A stretch of 36,611 nt of DNA from Chitinophagaceae bacterium (GTDB lineage: Bacteria; Bacteroidota; Bacteroidia; Chitinophagales; Chitinophagaceae): positions 1-36,611 of the forward strand of contig CAHJWK010000035.1 of the NCBI GenBank assembly GCA_903642275.1, in the 5' to 3' direction. The notes beneath the pieces are model-generated. The model saw nothing but the letters and a program-made list of their open reading frames with translations, was not told where the DNA came from and searched no databases. Numbering within the stretch: the first letter of the stretch is position 1; each line of letters starts with the position of its first letter. Position numbers and translations under genes: made by a program. Positions 34,678 through 36,611 of the stretch are shown piece by piece.

Positions 34678-35732
34678 TAGTAAGCAATAATCCAGGCTAC
34701 AACTTCATCATAACTTTTTATTCCCTGCGGCTGGTTATGTGCTTTTAAATAGCCGCCATATAATTTTGAAAGCAACGGTTCAACAGGATTGCGGTAATTA
34801 TGTAAGTAGCTTCTATAAGCTTTATAATCTCTTTTAACTAAAGTGTCAAGCAGTTTTGCATTTTGTTTTGCGGCGATTGAATCACGAAGGAAAAGCTCAC
34901 CATTGGCATAACTGAATAAATCAAAATAAGCAGAGTAGATAAACAATGGATTATTGTTTTGCTTTGTTACAAGATAAGCTACAAAGCTTGCTTCACTCTC
35001 ACTTGCATAACCAATCTGGTGTGCCATTTCATGGCAGGTAGTATATGGAATTACAAATGCCGGTGGCTTGGTGTTAACCTGTGCTTCGCCTGTGAAAGGA
35101 TTATAGTAACCAAGAAAACCTGCGTAGCTGCCAACCGCACCGGAAAGCATCGGCTTTATATCGGCATGTTTATATAATAAAAAAGGAAAAGTTTGTTGTG
35201 CTGTTTTATATATATCAACAGCTTCGCTAAACATAGACGCATCATCAGGAAATGAAAGATGCAGGCTGTCAAGTTTTTTGGCGCTGCTGTTTAAGCGTAT
35301 TAATAATTCATTGGTTACCATTGTTAAATCTCCGGTGCTGTAGTCATTTGGCTCAAGCTGTAACTGGTAACCGATACCAAAGCGGTAATAATTCAATCCC
35401 CATATCAATAAAAAAAGTAAATACACCCACAGCATTTTTATAATAAGCCCGGCAATTGCAGTAAAGAATTTTTGCCATGAAAGTTTGCCGCGAAAAAATT
35501 TAATAAGCTTATACAAAAGATAAGCAGCAGCCGCTGCGTATAATATATCGCCAAGGCTGAATGGAAGCCAGCCTGTTATAATGCGCAATAACGATGAAAT
35601 GAATGTATAAATATGCGTGCTGTAAAATTTTTCAATCCAAGCAGTATGCACCGCAATAACATGCAATACAATAATTACAATCAATAAAGTTGCTACAGTA
35701 AGCCAGGGTTTTTTTTGTTGTGAAAGTTGCAT
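34656..35732 (-). CDS. DUF3810 membrane protein with HExxH zinc-protease motif
   Basis: A 358-residue protein matching DUF3810, with three N-terminal hydrophobic helices (about 10-30, 40-75 and 88-112) and a large domain outside or beside the membrane. That domain carries CHEMAHQIGYASESEASF, an HExxH zinc motif with a downstream Glu in the helix after it (E-x-E-A), the arrangement of gluzincin-like metallopeptidases. A preceding stretch, GSYAGFLGYYNPFTGEAQVN, resembles the substrate-strand region. Proteolysis is inferred from the motif; the family has no established function that I know. It is a single gene, convergent with dnaG. Confidence 0.85.
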   Translation of the reverse strand: MQLSQQKKPWLTVATLLIVIIVLHVIAVHTAWIEKFYSTHIYTFISSLLRIITGWLPFSLGDILYAAAAAYLLYKLIKFFRGKLSWQKFFTAIAGLIIKMLWVYLLFLLIWGLNYYRFGIGYQLQLEPNDYSTGDLTMVTNELLIRLNSSAKKLDSLHLSFPDDASMFSEAVDIYKTAQQTFPFLLYKHADIKPMLSGAVGSYAGFLGYYNPFTGEAQVNTKPPAFVIPYTTCHEMAHQIGYASESEASFVAYLVTKQNNNPLFIYSAYFDLFSYANGELFLRDSIAAKQNAKLLDTLVKRDYKAYRSYLHNYRNPVEPLLSKLYGGYLKAHNQPQGIKSYDEVVAWIIAYYKKNKTL

Positions 35733-35836
35733 ACAAATGCGAATATAAAAGTATAAGCTGCAGTTATGTGTTATCTTAATTTCAAATTTTTTATAGTTAT
35801 TATGTAATTACTTTTACACTTCCTTAATAACTTTTA

Positions 35837-36611
35837 ATGAGCACATTTTCAGAATACAATTTCGCGAATCAAAAAGCATTAATACGTGTTGACTTTAATG
35901 TTCCACTTGATAAAAAAACATCTGAAATAAAAGATGATACAAGAATGAAGGCAGCCATTCCAACTATAAAAAAAATACTGGATGATGGCGGCAGCGTGAT
36001 TTTAATGAGCCATTTGGGAAGACCAAAAGAAGGACCGGAAGACAAGTCATCATTAAAGCATCTTATTAAAGATTTAAGTGAATTGCTGGATGGAAAAGAT
36101 ATTCAGTTTGCAAATGATTGCATTGGTGATGATACAAAGCATAAAACGGCTTCATTAAAATCCGGCGATGTGTTGTTGCTGGAAAACTTACGCTTTTATA
36201 AAGAAGAAGAAAAAGGTGATGAAGCTTTTGCAGAAAAATTATCAAAGCTGGGTAATGTGTATGTAAATGATGCATTTGGTACAGCGCATCGTGCACATGC
36301 TTCAACGGCAGTTATTGCGAAGTTTTTTACGCCGGATAAAAGAATGTTTGGCTTGCTAATGGAAAGCGAGATTAAAGCGGCTGATAAAATTTTACATAAT
36401 AATGAGAAGCCATTTACAGCAATCATAGGTGGGGCTAAAGTGAGTGATAAGATTTTGATATTGGAAAATCTTTTGGAAAAAGCAACTGACATAATTATTG
36501 GTGGAGGTATGGCTTATACTTTTTTTAAAGCAGAAGGCGGTAATATCGGTTCATCTTTATGTGAAGAAGACCGGATTGAAACTGCAAGAGAAATAATGGC
36601 GACGCCTGCAG
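35837..36611 (+). CDS. pgk: Phosphoglycerate kinase, C-terminus cut by window edge
   Basis: The first 258 residues of phosphoglycerate kinase, which makes ATP from 1,3-bisphosphoglycerate in glycolysis. The N-terminal substrate-binding domain is complete, with [44 protein letters not shown] and the hinge entry [11 protein letters not shown]. The ATG at 35837 gives MSTFSEYNF, a normal start. A TACTTTTA box at 35809-35816 might act as a -7 element. The second glycolytic gene, gpmI, lies far away on the other strand, so they are not an operon. Confidence 0.96.
   Translation, partial: MSTFSEYNFANQKALIRVDFNVPLDKKTSEIKDDTRMKAAIPTIKKILDDGGSVILMSHLGRPKEGPEDKSSLKHLIKDLSELLDGKDIQFANDCIGDDTKHKTASLKSGDVLLLENLRFYKEEEKGDEAFAEKLSKLGNVYVNDAFGTAHRAHASTAVIAKFFTPDKRMFGLLMESEIKAADKILHNNEKPFTAIIGGAKVSDKILILENLLEKATDIIIGGGMAYTFFKAEGGNIGSSLCEEDRIETAREIMATPA

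Noticed and set aside
1-36611. Insertion sequences, phage genes, tRNA or rRNA genes
   Set aside because: No transposase or integrase motif and no tRNA-like fold was seen by eye in the gaps; a tRNA-search program and an IS search would settle this.

Overview
This is an AT-rich window from a Bacteroidota chromosome, most likely the Chitinophagales/Chitinophagaceae (phylum fairly sure, family tentative). The evidence is the set of Bacteroidota-typical families (DUF4783, DUF3810, a DUF6263-like lipoprotein, DUF4369-thioredoxin fusion, rhomboid with a DUF6576-like tail, S10 and S9 secreted peptidases), starts that lack Shine-Dalgarno sequences, and a few promoter-like TAnnTTTG boxes. I see no rRNA, tRNA, CRISPR array, insertion sequence or phage gene. 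Genes are dense, mostly on the minus strand, and mostly core metabolism.

Layout. 1-4539 (minus) is a tight run: gpmI, a small Cys-rich ORF, engB, gltX and a truncated GT39 glycosyltransferase. 4699-5073 (plus) is a secreted DUF4783 protein. 5114-7404 (minus) is cysS plus a short-chain dehydrogenase. 7405-7712 is the only gap over 300 bases and holds a 41-bp tandem repeat. 7713-13191 (minus) looks like one operon: rlmD, an intact rhomboid protease, a rhomboid that has lost its catalytic serine, and two tandem membrane-anchored endonuclease/exonuclease/phosphatase (EEP) proteins. 13322-18594 (plus) holds an envelope thiol-disulfide protein, a parvulin chaperone, a WecA/MraY-type phosphosugar transferase and frr. 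18595-21201 (minus) holds pnuC with a stand-alone nicotinamide riboside kinase, and a TolC-type porin. 21490-24130 (minus) is phzF-like, rnhA and aspartate kinase. 24381-29172 holds a DUF3592-like membrane protein, a tiny His/Met-rich secreted protein (plus) and two secreted serine peptidases. 29287-32630 (minus) is lipoprotein, GNAT, cysC and sat, closed by an intrinsic terminator. 32710-34614 (plus) is dnaG, followed by a DUF3810 putative metallopeptidase (minus) and the start of pgk (plus) at the edge.

Working together. PnuC and the kinase form a nicotinamide riboside uptake-and-trap pair. Sat and CysC make PAPS from sulfate. The S9 and S10 peptidases, thioredoxin-like protein and parvulin act in or beyond the periplasm. 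The rhomboid/pseudo-rhomboid/EEP/EEP block is the most likely uncharacterised membrane system here. The other points worth a second look are degenerate 7-nt repeats, two of them inside essential-type enzyme genes, and two plus-strand intrinsic terminators with no gene in front of them, which may mark small RNAs.
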